NCBI GenBank assembly: GCA_946529195.1
Contig: CAMMZE010000003.1
Span: 1-19,146, forward strand
Reading direction: 5' to 3'
Source: an uncultured Lachnospiraceae bacterium
GTDB lineage: Bacteria > Bacillota_A > Clostridia > Lachnospirales > Lachnospiraceae
Length of the DNA: 19,146 bases
Under the pieces are notes generated by a model, which was not told the origin of the DNA, made no database searches, and saw only the letters and a program-made list of their open reading frames with translations. The translations under genes were made by a program, and so were the position numbers. Within the stretch, counting starts at the first letter, position 1. Each line of letters begins with the position of its first letter. Below, piece after piece: positions 1 through 5,844 of the stretch.

Positions 1-48
1 AAAAACAGCCCGAAAATCAGCTAAAAAGCTGATTTTCAGGCTGTTTTT
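1..48. terminator. Bidirectional Rho-independent terminator hairpin
   Basis: A nearly perfect 22-bp stem closes on an AAAA loop (23-26). The arm 12-22 pairs with 27-37, there is one C/A mismatch (11/38), and 1-10 pairs with 39-48. The A-run at the left and the T-run at 44-48 mean that either strand would give a GC-containing stem ending in a U-tract. The gene it ends lies outside the window to the left, because the first gene inside starts at 275 on the + strand. Confidence 0.85.
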
Positions 49-61
49 GTATGTAAAGAGA

Positions 62-90
62 GGGAGACAGAGAACCGTCCCCTGTCTCCC
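62..90. repeat. REP-like palindromic repeat
   Basis: GGGAGACAG (62-70) is the exact reverse complement of CTGTCTCCC (82-90), with an 11-base loop AGAACCGTCCC. The stem plus this loop text resembles short palindromes I recall as dispersed between genes in Clostridia and other phyla, some linked to REP-associated (IS200-like) transposases. Only one copy is visible here and there is no T-tract after it, so it is unlikely to be a terminator. The repeat identity rests on recall, not on a search. Confidence 0.5.
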
Positions 91-169
91 CCCGCCAAGT
101 CATCATCTGACGACATTAAAAGACGATTTTTGTCAGATTTGTCCGAATGGTGTCAGAAGAGGTCGGAGA

Positions 170-198
170 TTGGCATTTTTTTCCGATATGTTTGTATT
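170..198 (+). promoter_or_regulatory. Weak candidate promoter for the SSB-like gene
   Basis: TTGGCA (170-175) and TGTATT (193-198) are 17 bp apart. The -35 box is close to consensus and the -10 box matches at four of six positions. It lies about 75 bp upstream of the start at 275. The rest of 91-274 holds no convincing gene, only a 7-bp stem with a long loop (105-111 with 132-138). Confidence 0.3.
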
Positions 199-274
199 TA
201 TCTTTCCTGCCTGCCGTGGTAGATTGAAGACCCGGGGAGAGACAAGAAGATGATCTACAGCAGGAGGAAATGAT

Positions 275-913
275 ATGTCAGGAATAGAAATGGGTCACAA
301 TCAGGTAATCGTATCAGGTATTCTGGATTCGGAGTTTGTTTTGTTTCGTTCTATGTACGGAGAGGATTTTTACCAGGCGGAGCTGGCGGCGTGCAGAAAC
401 AGCGGCAGGATGGACAGGATCCCCATCCTGGTTTCAGACAGGCTGACGGATATCAGCCGCTGCCGCAAAGGACAGTCGGTGCGTGTGATCGGCCAGTTTC
501 GGTCTTATAATCAGCAGGAGGGGGATCATATCAGACTGCTTCTGATGGTCTTTGCGCAGGAATTTACCATAGAAGAAGAGAAGCATACAGCCCAGGACAA
601 TGCGATTTTTGTAGATGGATTCCTCTGTAAGCAGGCTACATACCGCAAGACCCCGCTGGGCCGGGAGATCGCGGATTTTCTGATTGCAGTCAACCGTCCC
701 TTCAAAAAGACGGATTACCTGCCCTGTGTCTGCTGGGGACGCAATGCCAGGTATGCGCAGACTCTGCATGTGGGCAGCAGGATTCAGCTCTGGGGCCGGA
801 TCCAGAGCCGGGTCTACAAGAAAAAGGTTACCGCCGGTGATGAGACAGATATCATAGAAAAGACAGCTTACGAAGTTTCCGCAAACCGGATGGAGTGCTC
901 TGCAACGGCATGA
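275..913 (+). CDS. SSB-like protein with two OB folds
   Basis: A 212-residue protein probably binding single-stranded DNA. The second half (about residues 108-190) reads like a bacterial SSB OB fold: a beta-strand start (AIFVDGFL), then TPLGREIADFLIAVNRPFK, a tyrosine and proline before CVCWGRNA, then VGSRIQLWGRIQSR. These match the SSB pattern TPxGxxxxxFxxAVNR, VxxWGxxA and GxxVxVxGRLQ. The first half (about 9-98) looks like a second, diverged OB fold ending VRVIGQFRS followed by a strand. There is no acidic DDDIPF-type SSB tail, so it is not the housekeeping Ssb and may be a PriB- or recombination-type accessory. The start is fixed by AGGAGG at 262-267, 7 bp before ATG. A canonical ssb is expected elsewhere, normally between rpsF and rpsR. 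Family assignment is firm for the second OB fold, and function is inferred. Confidence 0.75.
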   Translation: MSGIEMGHNQVIVSGILDSEFVLFRSMYGEDFYQAELAACRNSGRMDRIPILVSDRLTDISRCRKGQSVRVIGQFRSYNQQEGDHIRLLLMVFAQEFTIEEEKHTAQDNAIFVDGFLCKQATYRKTPLGREIADFLIAVNRPFKKTDYLPCVCWGRNARYAQTLHVGSRIQLWGRIQSRVYKKKVTAGDETDIIEKTAYEVSANRMECSATA

Positions 914-950
914 TATAATCTGCAGGTTGCTGCCCCTGCGCGGATTTTAC

Positions 951-979
951 TTGACGATTATCCTCTAATATGGTTTAAC
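951..979 (+). promoter_or_regulatory. Candidate promoter for the CobA-like gene
   Basis: TTGACG (951-956) is followed after 17 bp by TTTAAC (974-979). The -35 box is good and the -10 box fits at four of six positions. Transcription would start near 986, placing the 990-1009 palindrome at the very beginning of the message. Confidence 0.45.
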
Positions 980-989
980 TAATCATAGA

Positions 990-1009
990 CACTTATCAAA
1001 TGATAAGTG
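990..1009. promoter_or_regulatory. 20-bp palindrome: operator or 5' mRNA hairpin
   Basis: CACTTATCA (990-998) and TGATAAGTG (1001-1009) are exact reverse complements around a 2-base centre. The element sits just after the predicted transcription start and about 30 bp before the start codon at 1041. It could be a dimeric repressor site, or a small hairpin at the 5' end of the transcript. It does not match a FNR, Fur or LexA site that I know. Confidence 0.5.
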
Positions 1010-1040
1010 ATTCTGCAATATTTTATGTACAGAGGTTAAA

Positions 1041-1541
1041 ATGGAAAAGGGATTCGTTAAGGTCTATTGCGGGGAAGGCAAGGGGAAGTCTCAGTCCTCG
1101 CTTGGCAGGGCGCTGATCTGCGCCAGCGAGGGGAAATCGGTTTTTGTCGTGCAGTTCCTGAAGGGAAGGACAAGCGGCCAGCTCAGCTATCTGAGAAAGC
1201 TGGAGCCGGATATCAAGTTTTTCCGCTTCGAGAAGGAGAAGGCTTACTATGAGAATCTGTCTCCCGAGGCACGCGAGGAAGAAAAGATCAACATTATCAA
1301 CGGCATGCATTTTGCCAGAAAGGTAATTTCCATCGAAGAGTGCGATGTGCTGGTCCTGGATGAAGTGCTGGGACTGATCGACCTTGGCATCATCTCGGCA
1401 GAGGATGTGATCGACCTGATCCAGAGAAAGTCAGAGAGTATGGAACTGATCCTGACCGGCAGAAATCTGCCTGAGAAGATCATCCCCTATGCGGATTATA
1501 TCTCCAGGCTGGACATCGTGAGGATGCCTGAGATCCAGTGA
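1041..1541 (+). CDS. CobA/BtuR-family corrinoid adenosyltransferase, short form
   Basis: 166 residues. CobA-type enzymes move the adenosyl group of ATP onto cob(I)alamin or its precursors. The visible family marks are the unusual CobA P-loop, here GEGKGKS at 11-17 (family GNGKGKT), the strand VVQFLKG at 36-42, a Walker B-like VLVLDEV at 103-109, and LTGR at 138-141. It is shorter than E. coli BtuR (196 residues). The N-terminal helix is absent and the protein stops at MPEIQ, where BtuR continues with a conserved segment containing glycine and tyrosine. No other cobalamin gene is nearby. RBS AGAGG (1031-1035) lies 5 bp before ATG. Superfamily membership is well supported; whether it is a true cobalamin adenosyltransferase or a related nucleotide-binding protein is open. 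Confidence 0.8.
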   Translation: MEKGFVKVYCGEGKGKSQSSLGRALICASEGKSVFVVQFLKGRTSGQLSYLRKLEPDIKFFRFEKEKAYYENLSPEAREEEKINIINGMHFARKVISIEECDVLVLDEVLGLIDLGIISAEDVIDLIQRKSESMELILTGRNLPEKIIPYADYISRLDIVRMPEIQ

Positions 1542-1563
1542 TGCCGGATTTGTCAAAAGCATG

Positions 1564-1592
1564 TTGACAATCAGATGGAGTAGTGTTAGTAT
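1564..1592 (+). promoter_or_regulatory. Strong sigma-A promoter of the dap unit
   Basis: TTGACA (1564-1569) is a perfect -35 box. After 17 bp comes TAGTAT (1587-1592), preceded by TGT at 1584-1586, which fits an extended -10 (TGn). The start of transcription would be near 1599, a few bases before the riboswitch. Confidence 0.8.
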
Positions 1593-1603
1593 AAGTCCAA
1601 AGT

Positions 1604-1771
1604 TTAAGTAGAGGCGCCCGCGTCATGAGTAGGCAGCCGGACGGGTTCAGGCCCGGAGGATGGCTGAGGAAAGGGTATCGGGCCGAAGTTGTATGCCGCC
1701 TGAGAGGCATACTGCTGGGCATGCGGCTAAGAGCTGTATGACTGTCATCAAATTGATGGAGTGCTGCTTGA
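1604..1771 (+). promoter_or_regulatory. Lysine riboswitch (L-box)
   Basis: This is the lysine-binding leader RNA of dapA. The L-box signature AAGTAGAGGCGC (1606-1617) is followed by AGTA, then GGGCCGAAGTTG, a P4 arm (1691-1697 with 1706-1712), the CTGGGCATG and GACTGTCATC blocks, and GGAGTGCTGCTT. The closing helix P1 pairs AAGTAG (1606-1611) with CTGCTT (1764-1769) through one wobble. The order of blocks matches the B. subtilis lysC leader. Bound lysine should stabilise P1 and favour the terminator at 1794-1820. The promoter directly upstream and dapA directly downstream support the assignment. Outer limits are approximate. Confidence 0.93.
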
Positions 1772-1793
1772 CGGATCTAAAAGGATGATTTAG

Positions 1794-1820
1794 AGAGTCG
1801 GCACGCGCCGGCTCTTTTTT
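1794..1820 (+). terminator. Riboswitch-controlled intrinsic terminator
   Basis: A 9-bp stem (1794-1802 with 1807-1815, one G-U pair) closes on ACGC and runs into a tract of T's up to 1820. It lies between the riboswitch and dapA and is the expected expression platform. A competing small helix, TCTAAA (1776-1781) with TTTAGA (1790-1795), overlaps the left foot of the terminator and may form part of the read-through fold. Confidence 0.88.
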
Positions 1821-1904
1821 ACTTTCATAAAAATAAAAAAGAGCCGTTTCGCAAAAGAGATTCTATCTTCAGGGGGAGATAGACAGAAAAAGGAGGAATT
1901 TCTT

Positions 1905-2816
1905 ATGTCATTATTTACTGGTGCAGGAGTAGCAATCGTAACACCCATGCATGAGGACGGAAGTGTGAATTATGAGAAGCTGCAGCAGCTGATCGATTTT
2001 CAGGTCGAGGGCGGCACTGACAGTATCATTATCTGCGGCACGACAGGTGAGTCCGCAACTCTTTCTGAGCAGGAACATATCGATGTGATCCGCGCAGCTG
2101 TTGAGTTTACCAACCACAGGATCCCTGTCATTGCGGGAACCGGTTCCAACAGCACCGATACTGCCATCTATCTGACCAAAGAGGCAGAGAAGGCCGGAGC
2201 AGACGGCGCCCTTGTTGTGACTCCCTATTATAACAAGGCCACCCAGAAGGGACTGATCAGACATTATACCGAGATCGCGAAAAATACATCCCTGCCGATC
2301 ATCATGTACAATGTCGGCAGCCGTACAGGTATCAATATTGAAGCAGCAACCGCAGCAACTCTGGGCAAGACCGTTGACAATATCGTAGCCATCAAGGAGG
2401 CCAGCGGCAATATTTCTCAGATCGCGACTCTGATGCAGCTTGCAGAAGGCTCTCTGGATCTCTATTCCGGAAATGATGACCAGATCGTTCCCATCCTTTC
2501 CCTGGGCGGCATCGGCGTAATTTCCGTGTTCTCCAATATCTGCCCGAAGCAGTCTCATGATATCGTAGCTGAGTTCCTGGCAGGCAATACAGCAGAGAGC
2601 TGCCGCCTGCAGCTGGAGGCGCTTCCTCTGATCCACGCCCTCTTCTGTGAGGTGAACCCGATCCCTGTGAAATGCGCTATGAATATCATGGGCATGGAAG
2701 TAGGTCCGCTGCGTCTGCCGCTGACCGAGATCGAGCCCCAGCATGCGGATCTTCTGCGCGCCGAGATCGCTGCCTATGAGGCAAAAATCGGCAGCAAACT
2801 TGGATTTGCAAAGTAA
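1905..2816 (+). CDS. dapA: 4-hydroxy-tetrahydrodipicolinate synthase
   Basis: DapA condenses pyruvate with aspartate semialdehyde, the first step committed to diaminopimelate and lysine; it acts in the cytosol as a TIM-barrel tetramer. At 303 residues it has full family length. Visible residues are the GTTGE substrate loop at 45-49, the catalytic tyrosine Y135 in IMYNVGSRTG, R140, and the Schiff-base lysine K164 in AIKEASGN. The usual proline after YNV is a glycine here (G138). AGGAGG (1891-1896) sits 8 bp before ATG. A 9-bp hairpin (1862-1870 with 1875-1883) stands just ahead of the ribosome site. It is first in an operon with dapB and is controlled by the lysine riboswitch. The identity is secure. 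Confidence 0.97.
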   Translation: MSLFTGAGVAIVTPMHEDGSVNYEKLQQLIDFQVEGGTDSIIICGTTGESATLSEQEHIDVIRAAVEFTNHRIPVIAGTGSNSTDTAIYLTKEAEKAGADGALVVTPYYNKATQKGLIRHYTEIAKNTSLPIIMYNVGSRTGINIEAATAATLGKTVDNIVAIKEASGNISQIATLMQLAEGSLDLYSGNDDQIVPILSLGGIGVISVFSNICPKQSHDIVAEFLAGNTAESCRLQLEALPLIHALFCEVNPIPVKCAMNIMGMEVGPLRLPLTEIEPQHADLLRAEIAAYEAKIGSKLGFAK

Positions 2817-2848
2817 AAGAGACATAAGGAATATCGATAAAAAAGAAT

Positions 2849-2886
2849 TTCACCCAAAGGGCCGCCGGTGCGGTTCTTTGGGTGAA
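2849..2886. other. Strong hairpin between dapA and dapB, no U-tract on + strand
   Basis: TTCACCCAAAG (2849-2859) pairs exactly with CTTTGGGTGAA (2876-2886). The stem extends inward through two G-U and three G-C pairs to a 6-base loop, giving 16 bp in all. No T-run follows on the + strand, so it should not terminate dapA transcripts efficiently. It may protect the dapA 3' end after RNA cleavage and set dapA above dapB. On the - strand a run of T's follows after a few bases, but I see no - strand gene for it to end. Confidence 0.7.
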
Positions 2887-2982
2887 CTTGTAAGCGGAAG
2901 AACCGTCTGCGGACAGCTTTGATATTGCGATTTGCAGGCGGAAGGAGTACAATAAAAACAGCTATTTATGGAGGATTTTGAT

Positions 2983-3735
2983 ATGATCAGGATGATTTTA
3001 CACGGATGCAGCGGACATATGGGAAAAGTGGTCAGTGATATCGTGAGCGAGAGAGAAGATATCACGATCACAGCGGGTGTTGACCGTATGCAGGCAGACC
3101 GTCCCTATCCCATTTACGAGTCACTGAGTGCCTGCCAGGAAGAAGCAGATGTGATTGTTGATTTTTCCGGCGCCGGAGCAGTCGATGCCCTGCTGGAGCA
3201 GGCAGTGGAAAAGAAACTGCCCATCGTTCTCTGCACGACAGGCCTCTCTGAGGAACAGCTTGCAGCGGTAAAAGAGGCATCTGCAAAGATCCCGATTCTG
3301 CGCTCTGCCAACATGTCCCTGGGCGTAAATGCCCTTTACAAGATCGTTTCCCTGGCGACACAGATCCTGGGAGAAAGCGGTTTTGACATCGAGATCGTGG
3401 AAAAGCATCACAACAGAAAAGCAGATGCTCCGTCCGGCACTGCGATCGCAATCGCTGATGTGATCAATGAGACTCTGGGCGGCGGTCATGACTACAATAT
3501 GGGACGCGGGCCGCAGAGCGGCAAGCGCCAGCCGGGAGAGATCGGCATCCAGGCAGTCAGGGGCGGAACCATCGTGGGAGAGCATGAGGTCCTCTTCTGC
3601 GGACTGGATGAGGTGATCGAGATCAGGCATACTGCTTATTCCAGAGCCATTTTCGGAAAGGGTGCTGTCGAGGCGGCTGTTTTCCTTGCCGGAAAAGAGC
3701 CCGGCATGTACCAGATGAAGGATGTCATCGGATAA
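2983..3735 (+). CDS. dapB: 4-hydroxy-tetrahydrodipicolinate reductase
   Basis: DapB reduces the DapA product to tetrahydrodipicolinate with NAD(P)H, the second step to diaminopimelate and lysine. The N-terminus carries the nucleotide-binding loop HGCSGHMGK (residues 7-15). CTTG lies at 84-87, and the signature EKHHNRKADAPSGTA at about 140-154 includes the catalytic histidine pair and the lysine of the substrate site. An earlier in-frame ATG at 2968 is possible, but GGAGG at 2970-2974 is placed 8 bp before the ATG at 2983, and the family starts near here, so I chose 2983 (250 residues). It follows dapA by 166 bp with a hairpin between and no visible promoter, so co-transcription is likely. Confidence 0.96.
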   Translation: MIRMILHGCSGHMGKVVSDIVSEREDITITAGVDRMQADRPYPIYESLSACQEEADVIVDFSGAGAVDALLEQAVEKKLPIVLCTTGLSEEQLAAVKEASAKIPILRSANMSLGVNALYKIVSLATQILGESGFDIEIVEKHHNRKADAPSGTAIAIADVINETLGGGHDYNMGRGPQSGKRQPGEIGIQAVRGGTIVGEHEVLFCGLDEVIEIRHTAYSRAIFGKGAVEAAVFLAGKEPGMYQMKDVIG

Positions 3736-3785
3736 TCGTCCTGTCAATCACTTTTAACCACTGACAAGTGCAAGGGGGAGACATC

Positions 3786-5762
3786 ATGAAAAAAATGAGT
3801 GAACTGCAGCTTCGCTATCTGAATCTGCTTTCAGAGAAGTATCCGACGATTGCGGCAGCTTCCACGGCAATCATCAATCTCAAGGCCATTCTGAGCCTGC
3901 CAAAGGGCACAGAACATGCGCTCAGCGATATTCACGGGGAATCGGAGCAGTTTTTCCATGTTCTGAAAAACGGGTCCGGAGCAGTCCGTTTTAAAATTGA
4001 TGATGAGTTTGGAAATGAATTGAGCATCAGAGATAAAAAGCAGCTCGCAACACTGATTTATTATCCCGAACTGAAGCTGAAACTGATGCTGGAGGATTGT
4101 GAAGACCCGATCGATCTTTACAAGATGATCTTCAGCAGACTGATCCGGGTATGCCGGCAGAGTCAGACAAAATACACCCGCTCCAAGGTCAGAGATGCTA
4201 TGCCGGAGGATTACCGTCATATTCTCGAGGAGCTGATCTATGAGCAGAATGCCGAGGATAATAAGCAGGAATACTATAATGAGATCATCGATACCATTAT
4301 CCGTCTGGGCAGGGCCAAAGCCTTTATTGTGGCTATGTGCAACCTGATCCAGCGCCTGGTCGTTGACCACCTGCATATTGTCGGGGATATTTTCGACAGA
4401 GGCCCCGGAGCTCCTGCAATTATGGACAGACTGCTGGATTATCATTCCGTAGATATTCAGTGGGGCAATCATGATATTCTCTGGATGGCGGCTGCGGCCG
4501 GACATCCGGTCAGCATTGCTACCGTGATCCGTATCAGTGCCAGATACGGTAACCTGGACACCCTGGAGGATGCTTACGGCATCAATTTCATGCCCCTTGC
4601 CAATCTGGCCCAGACCTATTACAGCGATGACCCCTGCGAACTGTTTAATATCCATCATCTGGAACGTGAGGATACAACAGTCAGCCAGGTTGAGGAGCGT
4701 CTGAATGAGAAGATGCACAAGGCCATTTCTGTGATCCAGTTCAAGCTGGAAGGGCAGCTGATCGCCAGTAGACCGGAGTTCGGGATGGATGACAGAAGAC
4801 TCCTGCACAGGATCGATTATGAGAAAGGCACGATCAACCTTTACGGCAAGGAGTATAAGCTTTTAGACACCAATTTCCCTACCATTGATCCGGCAGATCC
4901 CTACCGGCTCTGCCCGGAGGAAGAAGAGGTTATGGAGAGGCTGATCCACAGCATCGTAAACTGTGAAAAACTGCAGAGACATGCCGCTTTTCTTTACAGC
5001 CACGGCGGTCTTTATCTCTGCTGCAACGATATCCTCTACTTCCACGGCTGCATGCCTATGAATGAGGACGGAACCTTTAAAGAGGTCAATCTGTACGGAA
5101 ACACCTATTCCGGAAAATCTCTCTGCGATTTCCTGGATGCCTGGGCCAGAAAAGGATTTTACCAGCATGAAAATGCCCAGGAAAAGGAACGGGGCATGGA
5201 TCTGATGTGGTTTACATGGACCAATGGCAATTCTCCCCTTTTCGGTAAGGATAAGATGGCGACCTTCGAGCGCTATTTTGTAAAAGAGAAGGAGACCCAC
5301 GAGGAGCACAAGGATCCTTATTACAAGCTCTATGAGAATGAGGAGATCTGCAATAAGATCCTGGAGGAGTTCGGCATGGATCCCGAAAAGTCCGTTATCG
5401 TCAACGGACATGTGCCGGTCAAGACCAAGAAAGGGGAGAGCCCCATCAAAGCCAATGGCAAGCTCTTCATCATCGACGGCGGCTTTTCCAAGGCCTACCA
5501 GCCGACGACCGGTATCGCAGGCTATACCCTGATCTACAATTCCTACGGATTAAAGCTGGTAACGCTGGAACCCTTTGAGAGCGTGGAAAAGGCAGTGCGC
5601 GAGGAGACGGATATCCGTTCGGATTCCAGGGTTGTAACACACGCAGTCAAGAGAAAACATGTATCTGATACCGATCAGGGACGCAGGATCCAGGCAGACG
5701 TCGAGAGACTCGAAGAGCTGCTTGACGCCTACAGAAGCGGTCTGATCAGAGAAAGAAGATAA
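3786..5762 (+). CDS. fbp: Fructose-1,6-bisphosphatase, class III
   Basis: This enzyme hydrolyses fructose 1,6-bisphosphate to fructose 6-phosphate in gluconeogenesis. The class III type is a long calcineurin-like metallophosphatase found in Firmicutes; B. subtilis Fbp is of similar length (here 658 residues). Metal-site motifs are in order: SDIHGE (D48, H50), VGDIFDRG (D201, D204, R205), WGNHD (N228, H229), YSHGG (H406) and VNGHVPV (H542). Two starts are possible: GTG at 3768 and ATG at 3786. The run AAGGGGGAG (3772-3780) is well placed for the ATG, so I used 3786. It begins 50 bp after dapB, with no promoter or terminator between them that I can defend, and may be read from the dap promoter. 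Confidence 0.95.
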   Translation: MKKMSELQLRYLNLLSEKYPTIAAASTAIINLKAILSLPKGTEHALSDIHGESEQFFHVLKNGSGAVRFKIDDEFGNELSIRDKKQLATLIYYPELKLKLMLEDCEDPIDLYKMIFSRLIRVCRQSQTKYTRSKVRDAMPEDYRHILEELIYEQNAEDNKQEYYNEIIDTIIRLGRAKAFIVAMCNLIQRLVVDHLHIVGDIFDRGPGAPAIMDRLLDYHSVDIQWGNHDILWMAAAAGHPVSIATVIRISARYGNLDTLEDAYGINFMPLANLAQTYYSDDPCELFNIHHLEREDTTVSQVEERLNEKMHKAISVIQFKLEGQLIASRPEFGMDDRRLLHRIDYEKGTINLYGKEYKLLDTNFPTIDPADPYRLCPEEEEVMERLIHSIVNCEKLQRHAAFLYSHGGLYLCCNDILYFHGCMPMNEDGTFKEVNLYGNTYSGKSLCDFLDAWARKGFYQHENAQEKERGMDLMWFTWTNGNSPLFGKDKMATFERYFVKEKETHEEHKDPYYKLYENEEICNKILEEFGMDPEKSVIVNGHVPVKTKKGESPIKANGKLFIIDGGFSKAYQPTTGIAGYTLIYNSYGLKLVTLEPFESVEKAVREETDIRSDSRVVTHAVKRKHVSDTDQGRRIQADVERLEELLDAYRSGLIRERR

Positions 5763-5778
5763 AGCGAAACCAATCAGG

Positions 5779-5810
5779 ATTCAGCAGAGAGCAGGTTCTC
5801 TCTGCTGAAT
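5779..5810. other. Perfect 13-bp hairpin between fbp and addB, no U-tract
   Basis: ATTCAGCAGAGAG (5779-5791) pairs exactly with CTCTCTGCTGAAT (5798-5810) around a 6-base loop. No T-tract follows on either strand. It starts 17 bp after the fbp stop and ends 34 bp before the addB start. It may mark an RNA 3' end or processing point rather than an intrinsic terminator. Confidence 0.7.
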
Positions 5811-5844
5811 TGCTGTAAAAGAAAGAATCGAGAGGCCGGAGAGT

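Noticed and set aside
131..157. Direct repeat TGTCAGA at 131 and 151, possible operator pair
   Set aside because: Only 7 bases match exactly and the flanks diverge; too short to claim a site.
47..253. 68-residue open frame over the left non-coding region
   Set aside because: It runs through the terminator T-tract and the REP-like palindrome, has no ribosome site and an odd composition; not a credible gene.
922..939. Possible terminator after the SSB-like gene (GCAGG with CCTGC)
   Set aside because: The stem is only 5 bp with an 8-base loop, and the following sequence is not a proper T-tract.
1911..2825. 304-residue open frame antisense to dapA
   Set aside because: It mirrors the dapA codon pattern on the other strand, has no ribosome site and no recognisable domain. 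The same applies to other long antisense frames over fbp (3831-4808), addB (7252-8268) and addA (11753-12544).
2968..2982. Earlier dapB start at 2968
   Set aside because: The only ribosome-like site before it is about 20 bp away, and its own first codons form the ribosome site for the ATG at 2983.
3742..3769. Inverted TGTCA/TGACA and CACTT/AAGTG pairs before fbp
   Set aside because: Five-base arms in a short spacer are expected by chance.
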